From Xylophilus rhododendri (GTDB lineage Bacteria; Pseudomonadota; Gammaproteobacteria; Burkholderiales; Burkholderiaceae_C): 64,000 nucleotides of DNA. Both the position numbers and the translations under genes were made by a program. How positions within the stretch are numbered: the first letter of the stretch is position 1; the number at the start of each line of letters is the position of its first letter. Shown one piece after another: positions 41,844 through 50,867 of the stretch. The DNA is taken from positions 4,712,001 through 4,776,000 of the forward strand of contig NZ_CP047650.1 of the NCBI RefSeq assembly GCF_009906855.1, given 5' to 3'. Under the pieces are notes generated by a model. The model was not told the DNA's origin. It did no database searches and saw only the letters and a program-made list of their open reading frames with translations.

Positions 41844-42798
41844 GGATGTTCCCCTCGGTGATGATCTTCTGCGAGCGTTCCATGTCGCTGGCCTGGAACT
41901 TCGTGAAGTCCTCCACGCTGCCGGGCGTGAGCAGCAGGCCCAGCTCGCGCAGCTTGTCCTTGATGTCGGTGGCCAGGGCCTTGTTGACCTCGGCGTTCAG
42001 GCGCGCGGTGACCTCGGCTGGCAGCTTCGCCGGCCCCCAGAGGCCGTACCAGCTGTAGAACTCGTAGCCGGGAATCGTCTCGCCCACGGTGGGCACGTCC
42101 GGCAGGCTGGGCGCGCGGGCGGCGGAGGTGACGGCGACCACCCGCAGCATGCCGGCCTTGTGGTACTGCAGCGAGCCCAGGATGGGGTCGATGAAACCGT
42201 CGATCTGGCCGCCCACCAGGTCCTGGAAGGCGGGCGCCGTGCCCTTGTAGGGCACGATCAGGAAGTCCATCTTGCCGGCGCGCTTGAGCAGCTCGGTCGA
42301 GAGGTGGCCGGCCGAGCCGATGGAGCCGACCGCGAAGGTCATCTTGCCGGCATGGGCCTGGCCGTAGGCGATCAGCGACTTGATGTCGGTGATCGGCAGG
42401 TTCTTGTTGATGGCCACCGACAGCGGCGCCTTGCCGACCAGGGCGACCGGGGTGAAATCCCGGGTGACCGCGTAGGGCACCGACTTCATCGTCATCGGCG
42501 CCGTGACGAAGGTGGAGGCGTTGAAGAGCAGGGTGTAGCCGTCGGCCGGCGAACGGGCAACGGCCTCGGCGCCGATGGTGCCGTTGCCGCCGGGGCGGTT
42601 CTCCACGATGAAACTCTGGCCGGTCTGCTCGCCGAGTTTCTGGGCGAGCTGGCGGCCCACGGTGTCCAGCGTGCCGCCGGGCGGGAAGGGGATGATCACC
42701 CGCACCGGCTTGCTCGGATAGGGCTGGGCCAGGCAGGCGCCGGCCGCGGCCAGCGCCGCCGCCGTGAGCACCGAGCGCAGGAAGGATTTGCGTTGCAT
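41833..42798 (-). CDS. Bug/TctC-family receptor of the tartrate cluster
   Basis: A 321-aa protein with a signal peptide (SVLTAAALAAAGACLAQ) and Bug motifs VRVIIPFPPGGTLD, VENRPGGNGTIGAEA, KMTFAVGSIGSAGHLS and VPYKGTAPAFQDLVGGQ. No membrane TctAB genes are nearby. Its position between a DHDPS-family gene and the SDR/tartrate dehydratase genes suggests that it binds tartrate or a related dicarboxylate. Confidence 0.9.
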   Translation of the reverse strand: MQRKSFLRSVLTAAALAAAGACLAQPYPSKPVRVIIPFPPGGTLDTVGRQLAQKLGEQTGQSFIVENRPGGNGTIGAEAVARSPADGYTLLFNASTFVTAPMTMKSVPYAVTRDFTPVALVGKAPLSVAINKNLPITDIKSLIAYGQAHAGKMTFAVGSIGSAGHLSTELLKRAGKMDFLIVPYKGTAPAFQDLVGGQIDGFIDPILGSLQYHKAGMLRVVAVTSAARAPSLPDVPTVGETIPGYEFYSWYGLWGPAKLPAEVTARLNAEVNKALATDIKDKLRELGLLLTPGSVEDFTKFQASDMERSQKIITEGNIRVE

Positions 42799-42864
42799 GT
42801 CTTGTCTCCGTCTTTCTTGGGGAACCCCGGGCGGCCGCTTCTGGCGAGCGGCCTTTGCCGCGTT

Positions 42865-43803
42865 CTATCGCTTGAGCAAGCCTGCCTGCTGCACGGCGGC
42901 GCGCAGGGCCTCGGTTTCCCTGGCATTGGGCGCCTCGGTGGGCGGGCGCACCGTAGCGTCGGCTATCACGCCGGCCAGGTACATGCCGCCCTTCATGCGG
43001 GCATGGGCCTCGCCGGTGGGCTCGCCGCCGCCGTAGACCGCGTCCTTCAGCGGGGTGATGACGGCCTGGATCGCCATGGCCTTCTTCAGGTCGCCGGCCT
43101 TCACCGCGTTCCACAGGTCGATGATGAGCTGCGGTATGAAGGTGGCGAAGCCCACCAGCGCGCCGTCCACGCCCTGCACCATGGAGGCCAGCAGGTATTC
43201 GTCGTGGCAGGTGAGGATGGCCTTGGAGGCGTCGGCCTCGCGGATCGCCTGGATGTCGCGGGCGTACTTGTTCATGTCGCGCTGGCCCACCTTGAAGGCC
43301 TGCAGATAGGGCAGGCGGGCCAGCTCGGCCAGCAGCTGCGAGGAGTAGGAGGCGCGTGTCCAGGCCGGATAGACGTGGCAGACCAGGTCCAGCCCCGGCG
43401 CGGCCTGGTGGATCGCCTCGAAGTACTGCAGCGCATGGCCGGGCGTGAAGCCGAAGCGCAGCCAGTGGTGGGGCGGCATCACGTCGAGCGCCACGGCGCC
43501 CGCGGCCTGGGCCATGCGGGCATGCTCGGCGGCCTCGGCCAGGCCTTCGCAGACGATGGAGGAGATGACCGGCGTGCGGCCCTTCAGCTCGTCGGCCACG
43601 ATGCGGGTGACTTCGGCGCGTTCGGTGGGGGTGAGGGAGAACACCTCGCCGGTATGGCCGTTGGTCATGATGGCGACCACGCCTTCGTGGCCGGCCAGCC
43701 AGGAGGCCAGCTGGCGCAGGGCCGGTTCGTCGATGCGGTGGTCGGGGGTAAACGGGCAGGAAATGGCGGGGATGATCCCGCGATAATTCGCGATGGTCGG
43801 CAT
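42865..43803 (-). CDS. dihydrodipicolinate synthase family protein of the tartrate cluster
   Basis: A 312-aa TIM-barrel protein. YRGIIPAISCPFTPD at the N terminus, IMTNGHTGEVFSLTPTER, a central VCHVYPAW and a lysine in LQAFKVGQRD in place of the Schiff-base lysine. The usual Tyr of the catalytic triad is represented by CHVYP. It could be an aldolase or hydratase for a keto acid. It starts the minus-strand cluster opposite the LysR gene at 43906. Confidence 0.83.
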   Translation of the reverse strand: MPTIANYRGIIPAISCPFTPDHRIDEPALRQLASWLAGHEGVVAIMTNGHTGEVFSLTPTERAEVTRIVADELKGRTPVISSIVCEGLAEAAEHARMAQAAGAVALDVMPPHHWLRFGFTPGHALQYFEAIHQAAPGLDLVCHVYPAWTRASYSSQLLAELARLPYLQAFKVGQRDMNKYARDIQAIREADASKAILTCHDEYLLASMVQGVDGALVGFATFIPQLIIDLWNAVKAGDLKKAMAIQAVITPLKDAVYGGGEPTGEAHARMKGGMYLAGVIADATVRPPTEAPNARETEALRAAVQQAGLLKR

Positions 43804-43871
43804 GTCTCTTTGTCTCCGTGTATCGGTAGGGGGCAGGCCGATGATCGGCGCGGGGCTCCTGGCGGGTCCAA

Positions 43872-43886
43872 TACTCGAAACGAATA
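43872..43886. promoter_or_regulatory. candidate LysR binding site
   Basis: TACTCG-AAA-CGAATA is a near-palindrome (one mismatch in six-bp arms) and contains a T-N11-A pattern. It lies in the gap between the divergent DHDPS-family and LysR genes, close to the LysR start. Confidence 0.4.
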
Positions 43887-43905
43887 CATCTATCCGCAGC
43901 GACCC

Positions 43906-44844
43906 ATGGGCCCTGGCAACCGACCGCTCGACCTGGAATGGCTCGAGGACTTCCTGGCCCTGGCCGAGACCGGCAATTTCTCCCGCGCGGCCGAGGCCCG
44001 CAACATCGCCCAGCCGGCCTTCAGCCGCCATATCCGTTCGCTGGAGGAATGGACCGGCGCGGAGCTGTTCGACCGCAGCGCCCATCCCGCCGCGCTGACG
44101 GCGGCGGGCAAGCGTTTCCATCCCCTGCTGGCGGACGTGCTCGCCGCGCTGGAAGCCGCCCGCATCAAGGCCCGCGCCGCGCAGGACCAGGCCGCCGCCG
44201 GCCTGCGTTTCGCGGCCACGCACCTGCTGTCGCTGTCCTTCTTCCCGGCCTGGCTGTCGGGCCTGGAGGCGGGCTCGGCGCGCTGGCCGATCCAGATGTT
44301 TTCCGACAGCGCCCATGCCTGCGAGGACCTGATGCTGCAGCGGCGGGTGCAGTTCCTGATGTGCCACGGCCATGACGCCGTGCCGGGGCGCATGGAGGAG
44401 GCGCATTGCCCCATGCTGCGTTTGCGGACGGACGAGCTGTTGCCGGTGTCCGTCCCCGGTCCCGACGGCGCCGTTCCGCTGCACGCCCTGGACGGCTCCG
44501 GCCCGTTGCCTCTGCTGAGCTACAGCGATGTCTCGGCCCTGGGCCGCATCCTGGCCGCCCGCCTGGGCAGCCGCATGACCCGCGGCGCCGCGCCGCTGCA
44601 CACCGTGTTCACCGCGCACCATGCCAGCCTGCTGCGCACCATGGCCCTGGAAGGCCGCGGCATCGCCTGGCTGCCGCGCAGCCTGGTGGCGGAAGACCTG
44701 GCCGCCGGCCGGCTGGTGCCCGCGGCGGGCGCTGACTGGGAGGTGCCGCTGGAGATCCGGCTCTACCGGCAGCGCAGCGAGATGTCGGCTGCGGCCGAGT
44801 CGCTGTGGGAGCGGGCCGGGCCGGGCCTCAGCGCAGGTCCTTGA
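43906..44844 (+). CDS. LysR-family transcriptional regulator of the tartrate cluster
   Basis: A 312-aa protein. The helix-turn-helix NFSRAAEARNIAQPAFSRHI is followed by EEWTGAELFDRSAHPAALTAAG. The effector domain ends RLYRQRSEMSAAAESLW. It is divergent from the DHDPS-Bug-SDR-tarD cluster with a 102-nt gap, so it is the likely activator. Its 3' end overlaps the end of the degraded BNR gene on the other strand by 17 nt. The ATG at 43906 starts just before the DNA-binding domain. Confidence 0.88.
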   Translation: MGPGNRPLDLEWLEDFLALAETGNFSRAAEARNIAQPAFSRHIRSLEEWTGAELFDRSAHPAALTAAGKRFHPLLADVLAALEAARIKARAAQDQAAAGLRFAATHLLSLSFFPAWLSGLEAGSARWPIQMFSDSAHACEDLMLQRRVQFLMCHGHDAVPGRMEEAHCPMLRLRTDELLPVSVPGPDGAVPLHALDGSGPLPLLSYSDVSALGRILAARLGSRMTRGAAPLHTVFTAHHASLLRTMALEGRGIAWLPRSLVAEDLAAGRLVPAAGADWEVPLEIRLYRQRSEMSAAAESLWERAGPGLSAGP

Positions 44845-45586
44845 CGATGCGCCAGGTGGCGCCTTCGTCCGGGCTGCGCATGATGGCGTTGTCGGGCAGG
44901 AAGGCGAGCAGGGCGCCGTCGCGGCGGTCCACCGCCATCGCATCGACGGCGCGCGGGCCGGTCAGCCCGGGGGATTCGCCGGTGTGCTTCCAGGTCTTGC
45001 CGCCGTCGTGCGACACGATGGTGCTGGGCCCCACGATGGCCATACGGGCGTACAGGGCGCCATCGGGCTCGGCGACCAGGCCGAAGGTCGACTGGCCGGT
45101 GGTCAGGCGCTGCATTTGCTGTCCGTCCTAGAGGCGGATCTCGTCGTTGGGCAGCACCACGCCGGCGCGGTCGGGCAGGGCGATGGCGCTGGGCCGCTTC
45201 CAGCCGATGTTGAGCGAGTCCCTGTCCTCGAAACTCTCGATCTTCTGCCATGCGAGGGTGTCGGTGCCGCTGCCCACTCAGACCGTCCAAAGCCGGTCCG
45301 CCGGGCAAAGGCCAGGATGCGGTCATCGGCCAGCGGTTGGGTCACGGCGATGAAGGCGGCATCGGGCGGGTTGAGCATCTTCCAGTTCCGGCCTTCGGCA
45401 TGGGAAAGGGCGAGCAGGCCTTCCTCGCCGGCCGCCAGCAGGCCGCCGCGGCAGGGGCGCACGAAGCTGACCTCACGCAGGGTACCGATGTCCAGTTCCT
45501 GCTAGCGGGCGGTGCCGGTCCGGCGCCACGTAGCCGGTGGTGTAGCGGTTGCCGAGGGTGGCGGCGAGAAAGGTGCGTTTTTTCAT
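44828..45586 (-). pseudogene. degraded BNR-repeat (sialidase/photosystem-II-assembly-factor-like) protein gene
   Basis: Fragments of one ancestral protein lie in different frames. A start with MKKRTFLAATLG at 45586 runs into a stop after about 37 codons. A second piece reads LLALSHAEGRNWKMLNPPDAAF in the 45300-45460 area. A short piece near 45130-45270 ends in a stop at 45128. A last piece (STIVSHDGGKTWKHTGES, IMRSPDEGATWRIVKDLR) is open to 44828. SxDGGxTW-type Asp boxes identify BNR/WD-like beta-propellers. Several stops and frame changes mean it cannot be explained by one sequencing error. Confidence 0.75.
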
Positions 45587-45650
45587 GCGAGGAGAGACGG
45601 GGCGGAGGTCGCTTGCAAACGGCGATGCTACAAGGCCTGCATGGAGTTCA

Positions 45651-45700
45651 CCGGCAAGTTAGAAGCCTGGATCCGGCAAGTTGCCGTACAATTCCGGCAG
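45651..45700. promoter_or_regulatory. candidate toxin-antitoxin operator (direct repeats)
   Basis: CCGGCAAGTT occurs at 45651-45660 and again at 45673-45682, 22 bp apart, with a third partial CCGGCAG at 45694. They lie 13-60 nt before the antitoxin start, where ribbon-helix-helix antitoxins usually bind to repress their own operon. Confidence 0.5.
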
Positions 45701-45712
45701 GAGGCCATCGCC

Positions 45713-45991
45713 ATGCCAGCCACTTCTTCCGCGCGGCTCGAAGCCCGCATCAGCCCGGAACTGCAGCAAACCATCAAACGAGCTGCCGACATCGAGGGAC
45801 GCTCCCTTACTGACTTCGTGGTGGGCGCCGCCCTGGATGCGGCTTACCGAACCATCGAGCAGGCCGAGGTGATCCGCCTGTCTCGCGATGACCAGCAGCG
45901 TTTTGCCGAGGCCTTGCTATCGCCTCCCGCGCCGTCCCCTGGGCTCAAGCGCGCGATGAAGCGCCACGACAAGCTGCTGCGCAGCGAATGA
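45713..45991 (+). CDS. TacA-like antitoxin (DUF1778, ribbon-helix-helix)
   Basis: A 92-aa protein. ARLEARISPELQQTIKRAAD followed by EGRSLTDFVVGAALDAAYRTI is the DUF1778 DNA-binding fold, and the C-terminal ALLSPPAPSPGLKRAMKRHD is the toxin-wrapping tail. The ATG at 45713 follows a strong ribosome-binding site (AGGAGG). The toxin gene overlaps the stop by 4 nt. It neutralises the acetyltransferase toxin and represses the operon. Confidence 0.88.
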   Translation: MPATSSARLEARISPELQQTIKRAADIEGRSLTDFVVGAALDAAYRTIEQAEVIRLSRDDQQRFAEALLSPPAPSPGLKRAMKRHDKLLRSE

Positions 45992-46488
45992 GCCGGGCAC
46001 CGTTCCGGATCGCCGCGCTCGATGCCGGCGAACGTGATCGAAGCCGTTTCGACAGCGGCACACCAGCGCTGGACCGTTATCTGAAGGAACAGGTTTCGCA
46101 GGACATCCGGCGCCGCGTGGCGGCCTGTTTTGTCGCCCTCACCGATGAGGGGCGAATCGCCGGCTACTACACGCTGGCCGCCGCCAGCGTACCGCTTCCC
46201 GACCTGCCGGAAGCGCTGCGCCGCAAACTGCCCCGTTACCCGTCCGTACCGGCCATCCGCATGGGCCGGCTGGCCGTGGACGTGGCCTTCAAGGGACAGG
46301 GCCTCGGTGGGGCCTTGCTGGTGAACGCGCTGCACCGCGCCGCGGGCATCGAGGTGGGGGCGGTCGTCCTGATCGTGGATGCAAAGGATGAGCAGGCGGC
46401 CGCGTTCTACCTGCACCACGGTTTCATCGCCATCACGGCGTCTCCTCTGACTCTCTTCCTGCCCCTCGCATCGGTGTCTCGGCCTTAA
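45988..46488 (+). CDS. TacT-like GNAT acetyltransferase toxin
   Basis: A 166-aa GNAT-fold protein. FDSGTPALDRYLKEQVSQD is the characteristic N-terminal segment of these toxins; GRLAVDVAFKGQGLGGALL is the acetyl-CoA loop, and AAAFYLHHGF holds the catalytic tyrosine region near the C terminus. Family members acetylate the amino acid on charged tRNA and stop translation. It is coupled to the DUF1778 antitoxin and overlaps the convergent RraA-like gene by 4 nt. Confidence 0.88.
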   Translation: MSRAPFRIAALDAGERDRSRFDSGTPALDRYLKEQVSQDIRRRVAACFVALTDEGRIAGYYTLAAASVPLPDLPEALRRKLPRYPSVPAIRMGRLAVDVAFKGQGLGGALLVNALHRAAGIEVGAVVLIVDAKDEQAAAFYLHHGFIAITASPLTLFLPLASVSRP

Positions 46489-47219
46489 GGCTTGCCCTCC
46501 CGCCGCGCCACCCAGGCCCGATACCTCGCCTGGTTCTCCGCATTCGGCGGATACAGCCCCGGCAGCGGCAGGTCCGCCTCCACCTGCGACATGATCCAGC
46601 CTTCGAGCCGCTCCTGCTCGACCGAGGTGGCCACCACCTCCTGCAGCATCGCGGCGGGGATCAGCACCGCGCCGTCCTGATCGACAACGATCACGTCGTT
46701 GGGAAACACCGCCACGCCGCCGCAGTCGATGGCCTCCTGCCAGCCGACGAAGGTCAGCCCGGCCACCGAGGGCGGGGCGGCCGTGCCCTGGCACCACACC
46801 GGCAGGCCGGTGCCCAGCACGCCGGCCACGTCGCGCACCACGCCGTCGGTCACCAGGGCCTGCACGCCGCGGCGCTGCATGCGGGCGCAGAGGATGTCGC
46901 CGAAGATGCCCGCGTCGGTGGTGCCCAGCGCGCCCACCACGGCGATGCAGCCGGCCGGCATGGCCTCGATGGCGGCGCGGGTGGAGATGGGCGAGGCCCA
47001 GGAGGCCGGCGTGGCCAGGTCCTCGCGGGCCGGCACGAAACGCAGGGTGAAGGCCCGGCCCACCAGGCGCGGCAGGCCGGGCGAGAGCGGGCGCGTGCCG
47101 CGCAGCCAGACATTACGCAGCCCGTGCTTGAGCAGCACGGTGGTCAGCGTGGCGGTCGAGACGCCGGACAGTGCTTGAACGACGGCGGGATCCAGAGGCA
47201 GGGGACTCACGGCTTCCAT
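46485..47219 (-). CDS. RraA/HMG-aldolase family protein
   Basis: A 244-aa protein of the RraA/4-hydroxy-4-methyl-2-oxoglutarate aldolase fold. Recognised segments are GDILCARMQRRGVQALVTDGVVRD (core GDILCARMQ, VTDGVVRD), the Asp/Arg pair that binds Mg2+ and carboxylate, and VVDQDGAVLIP. Although some homologues bind RNase E, those next to sugar-acid genes act as aldolases or decarboxylases of keto acids. The divergent Bug receptor and IlvD/Edd-type dehydratase at 47416-50199 support the catabolic role. Confidence 0.83.
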   Translation of the reverse strand: MEAVSPLPLDPAVVQALSGVSTATLTTVLLKHGLRNVWLRGTRPLSPGLPRLVGRAFTLRFVPAREDLATPASWASPISTRAAIEAMPAGCIAVVGALGTTDAGIFGDILCARMQRRGVQALVTDGVVRDVAGVLGTGLPVWCQGTAAPPSVAGLTFVGWQEAIDCGGVAVFPNDVIVVDQDGAVLIPAAMLQEVVATSVEQERLEGWIMSQVEADLPLPGLYPPNAENQARYRAWVARREGKP

Positions 47220-47415
47220 GAAGGCCTTTCTTCCTTGAGAGGCCGGAACCTTACGCCGGCTGACAACAAAATTTTTATGGTCTGACCGTGTCCGGACCGC
47301 ATCCTCGCCGCCCCGCGATTGGCAACACTGCGGGCAGCGACGACACGCCTGCCACGCCAGGGGTTCCAGGCCGGAGCACAGCGGTCAGATCGCGGCCAGC
47401 CAACGGAGACACACC

Positions 47416-48426
47416 ATCAAAACCACCCCCGCTACCCCCCACGGGCCGCGACGCGGCTTCCTGCAGGTCTGCCTGGCCTGCGCCCTGGCGCTCGGCGCCT
47501 CGGCGCCGGCGTACGCGGCCTATCCCGACAAGCCGATCAAACTCATCATTCCCTATCCGCCCGGCGGCGCGACCGATGTCATCGGCCGCATCGTGGCACT
47601 CAAGCTCGGCGAAGAGTTGAACCAGCAGATCGTGGTGGACAACCGCGGCGGCGCGGGCGGCAACATCGGCGCCGAGGCCGCGGCCCGGTCGGCGCCCGAT
47701 GGCTATACCCTGCTGATGGGCGCGCTCACCAGCCACGCCACCATCGTCACCCTGGAGAAGGGAAAGCTGCGCTACAACCTGGTGAAGGACTTCGCGCCGG
47801 TGATGGTGGTGGGTTCGGTGCCGCTGGTGGTGGTGGTCAATCCTCAGCTGCCGGTGAAGACGCTCAAGGAGCTGATCGCCTACGGCCAGGCCAACCCCGA
47901 CAAGCTCAACTTCGCCTCTTCCGGCCCCGGCGCGCCGCAGCGCCTGGGCGGCGAGATCATCCGCAAGGACGCCAACATCCGCATGCAGCACGTGGCCTAC
48001 AAGGGCAGCGGCCCGGCCATGACCGACCTGGTCGGCGGCCAGGTCAACATGATGGTGGAGACGGTGCCCGCCGCCCTGCAGTTCATCCAGGCCGGCAAGC
48101 TGCGCGCCCTGGCCGTCACCATGCCGCAGCGCATCTCCATGCTGCCCGACGTGCCCTCGGCGCCCGAGGCCGGCATGCCCAGCCTGGACGTGGCTTCCAC
48201 TTTCGGCGTGCTGGCGCCGGCCGGCACGCCCGAGCCCATCGTGACCCGGCTCAACGAAGCCCTGGCCAAGCTGGTGCAGTCGCCCGAGGTGAAGGAACTG
48301 CTGCTCAAGCAGGGCGTGTATGCCGCACCGCCCACCACGCCGGCGCAGTCGGCCGAACGCATCAGCGCGGAAGTGGCGCGCTGGGAGAAACTCATCCACG
48401 AGGCCAACATCAAGGCCGAGGAATAA
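47416..48426 (+). CDS. Bug/TctC-family receptor with apparent ATC start codon
   Basis: A 336-aa frame with a signal peptide (LQVCLACALALGASAPAYAA) and Bug motifs KLIIPYPPGGATD, VVDNRGGAGGNIGAEA, KLNFASSGPGAPQ and YKGSGPAMTDLVGGQ. The first ATG/GTG/TTG in frame is a GTG at 47593, which would remove the signal peptide and first lobe. Instead GGAGA stands 8-12 nt before ATC AAA ACC at 47416, where homologues would have ATG AAA. Either ATC is used, or an ATG has mutated (or been misread). The stop is 7 nt before the IlvD/Edd gene, so the two form an operon. Confidence 0.8.
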   Translation: MKTTPATPHGPRRGFLQVCLACALALGASAPAYAAYPDKPIKLIIPYPPGGATDVIGRIVALKLGEELNQQIVVDNRGGAGGNIGAEAAARSAPDGYTLLMGALTSHATIVTLEKGKLRYNLVKDFAPVMVVGSVPLVVVVNPQLPVKTLKELIAYGQANPDKLNFASSGPGAPQRLGGEIIRKDANIRMQHVAYKGSGPAMTDLVGGQVNMMVETVPAALQFIQAGKLRALAVTMPQRISMLPDVPSAPEAGMPSLDVASTFGVLAPAGTPEPIVTRLNEALAKLVQSPEVKELLLKQGVYAAPPTTPAQSAERISAEVARWEKLIHEANIKAEE

Positions 48427-48433
48427 AACCCCG

Positions 48434-50199
48434 ATGACCGACAAGAAGCAATCCCCGTTCGAGCCCGACACCGATTCACAAGCCGCCGCCGACACCGGCA
48501 TGCGCAAGGGCCTGACCAGCTACGGCGACCAGGGCTTCTCGCTCTTCCTGCGCAAGGCCTTCATCAAGGGGCGGGTTTCACCGACACCGCGCTCGACCGC
48601 CCGGTGATCGGCATCACCAACACCGGCAGCGCCTACAACCCCTGCCATGGCAATGCGCCGCAGCTGATCGAGGCGGTCAAGCGCGGCGTGATGCTGGCCG
48701 GCGGCCTGCCGATGGACTTCCCGACGATCTCGGTGCACGAGAGTTTCTCCTCGCCCACCAGCATGTACCTGCGCAACCTCATGTCCATGGACACCGAGGA
48801 GCTGGTGCGCGCCCAGCCCATGGACGCGGTGGTGCTGATCGGCGGCTGCGACAAGACCGTGCCCGCGCAGCTGATGGGCGCGGCGTCGGCCGGCATCCCT
48901 TCGATCCAGCTGATCACCGGCTCCATGCTCACCGGCAGCCACCGCGGCGAGCGGGTGGGCGCCTGCACCGACTGCCGGCGCTACTGGGGCAGGTTCCGCG
49001 CGGGCGAGATCGATGTCGAGGAGACGGTGGACGTGAACAACCAGCTCGTCGCCAGCGTGGGCACCTGCTCGGTGATGGGCACGGCCAGCACCATGGCCTG
49101 CATCGCCGAGGCCCTGGGCATGACGGTGCCGGGCGGCGCCTCGCCGCCGGCCGTCACCGCCGACCGCATCCGCATCGCCGAGATGACCGGCGCGCAGGCG
49201 GTGGAGATGGCGCGCACCGGCCTCACCATCGACAAGATCCTCACGGCAGATGCCTTCGAGAACGCCATGCGGGTGCTGCTGGCCATCGGCGGATCGACCA
49301 ACGCCGTCGTGCACCTGACCGCCATCGCCGGCCGCATGGGCCTGGAGATCGACCTGGCCGCCCTCGACCGCATGGGCCGCGACACGCCGGTGCTGGTCGA
49401 CCTGAAGCCTTCCGGCCAGCACTACATGGAGGACTTCCACCACGCGGGCGGCATGGCCACGCTGCTGCGCGAGCTGAAACCCCTGCTCAAGCTGGATGCG
49501 CTGACCGTCACCGGCCGCACGCTGGGCGAGGAGATCGAACGCGCCGGCCCCGGCTTCCCGCAGGACGTGGTGCGGCCGGCCAGCAACCCCATCTATCCCC
49601 AAGGCGGCATCGCCGTGCTGCGCGGCAACCTGGCGCCGGGCGGCGCCATCGTCAAGCAGTCGGCGGCCGACCCCAGGCTGATGGAGCACGAGGGCCGGGC
49701 GGTGGTCTTCGAGAACCTGGAAGACCTGGTCACCCGCATCGACCGCGACGACCTCGACGTGAGGGCCGAGGACATGCTGGTGCTCAAGAACATCGGCCCC
49801 AAGGGCGCGCCCGGCATGCCGGAAGCCGGCTACATCCCCATCCCGCGCAAGCTGGCCCGGGCGGGGGTGAAGGACATCGTGCGCATCTCCGACGGCCGCA
49901 TGAGCGGCACCGCCTTCGGCACCATCGTGCTGCATGTGACGCCCGAGTCGGCCGTGGGCGGTCCGCTGGCGCATGTGCACAACGGCGACCGCATCCGGCT
50001 GAGCGTGAAGAACCGGGAGATCGCGCTGCTGGTGTCCGACGAGGAACTGGCGCGGCGCGCCGCCGCCAACCCGGTGGTGGAGCCGACCGCCGAGCGGGGC
50101 TACCGCAAGCTCTTCCTGCAGTCGGTCACCCAGGCCGACCAGGGGGTGGATTTCGATTTCCTGCGCGCCGCGAAGATGGTGGGCAAGGCGCCGAGGTAG
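48434..50199 (+). pseudogene. IlvD/Edd-family dehydratase (arabinonate/xylonate dehydratase-like), frameshifted
   Basis: The first frame from ATG 48434 reads RKGLTSYGDQGFSLFLRKAFIKG and is then lost; landmark pieces are RKGLTSYGDQGF and LFLRKAFIKG. The rest, RPVIGITNTGSAYNPCHG, IGGCDKTVPAQLMG, TCSVMGTASTMACIAEALGM (landmark CSVMGTASTMACIAEALG) and the C-terminal ISDGRMSGTAFG, is in another frame and complete. Restoring one G in the G4 run at 48568-48571 gives about 588 aa. The cysteines in the motifs ligate an Fe-S cluster. This group dehydrates pentonates. The gene is co-transcribed with the Bug receptor. The frameshift may be real or an error. Confidence 0.87.
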
Positions 50200-50339
50200 G
50201 GAGCGCGGCCGGTGATCGGGTTGGTAAGAATGTGACGATTTCTCGCGAAAGCAAGAGATTGATCGGGCGGCCTCCTGGCGTGTGAAAGGCCCGACCGTCA
50301 CACTAGAATCGTTAATCCTTTCACCTGTCGGAGCGATCC

Positions 50340-50867
50340 ATGGAACTGCAATCGGCGTACCGCCAGGCGTCGCCTCCATGTGCCATATCCCATTCGCCTG
50401 CGCAGGCGGCACAGATTCTGCTGACAAGACACTGGGATAAAAGATTCCCAGTGAATGTGGCCGCCATCATCGCGGCTGAGGGCCTGAATCTCGTCTGCCG
50501 CGGCATCCTGAATGACGAGGGCTATGGATTCAGCGGTTATTACAACCGCGCCGCCCGTACGGTCGAATACAACGGCAACGAAGCCCATGTTCGCCAGCGG
50601 TTCACCATGGCGCATGAACTCGGCCACTACGCCCTGGGCCATTCGGATGCGCCGCGGGACACGGCCAGCTCATTCGTCAGCGACAGCACCAAACCGCAGG
50701 AGCGCGCAGCCAACCAGTTCGCCGCCGCCTTGCTGATGCCGGCGGCCGCCGTCAAGGTGGTCATCCAGGCTGGCACCGTCAAGACCTCGGACGAATTGGC
50801 CCGGATATTCGGCGTATCCAAGGTGGCCATGGCGTACAGGGTGCAGAACCTGGGTATTGCGGTGTGA
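50340..50867 (+). CDS. ImmA/IrrE family metallo-endopeptidase
   Basis: A 175-aa protein. FTMAHELGHYALGH holds the zinc site H92-E93-H96, and ERAANQFAAALLMP supplies E121 and the family's C-terminal helix; the final segment (TSDELARIFGVSKVAMAYRV) resembles the small helix-turn-helix-like end of ImmA proteins. Family members cut repressors or antitoxins. No XRE-type repressor is encoded next to it; the partner is instead the two-TM protein whose GTG start overlaps its stop by 4 nt. A TAGAAT -10-like hexamer lies at 50304, 36 nt before the ATG. Confidence 0.88.
   Translation: MELQSAYRQASPPCAISHSPAQAAQILLTRHWDKRFPVNVAAIIAAEGLNLVCRGILNDEGYGFSGYYNRAARTVEYNGNEAHVRQRFTMAHELGHYALGHSDAPRDTASSFVSDSTKPQERAANQFAAALLMPAAAVKVVIQAGTVKTSDELARIFGVSKVAMAYRVQNLGIAV

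Noticed and set aside
41173..44844. A 1223-codon open frame on the plus strand
   Set aside because: Only its last part (from 43906) is a real LysR gene. The rest is antisense to the SDR, Bug and DHDPS-family genes and its protein is low-complexity Gly/Arg/Ala without domains.
50250..50300. Terminator after the IlvD/Edd gene
   Set aside because: TCGGGC and GCCCGA could pair here, but the loop is long and there is no T-run, so it is not convincing.
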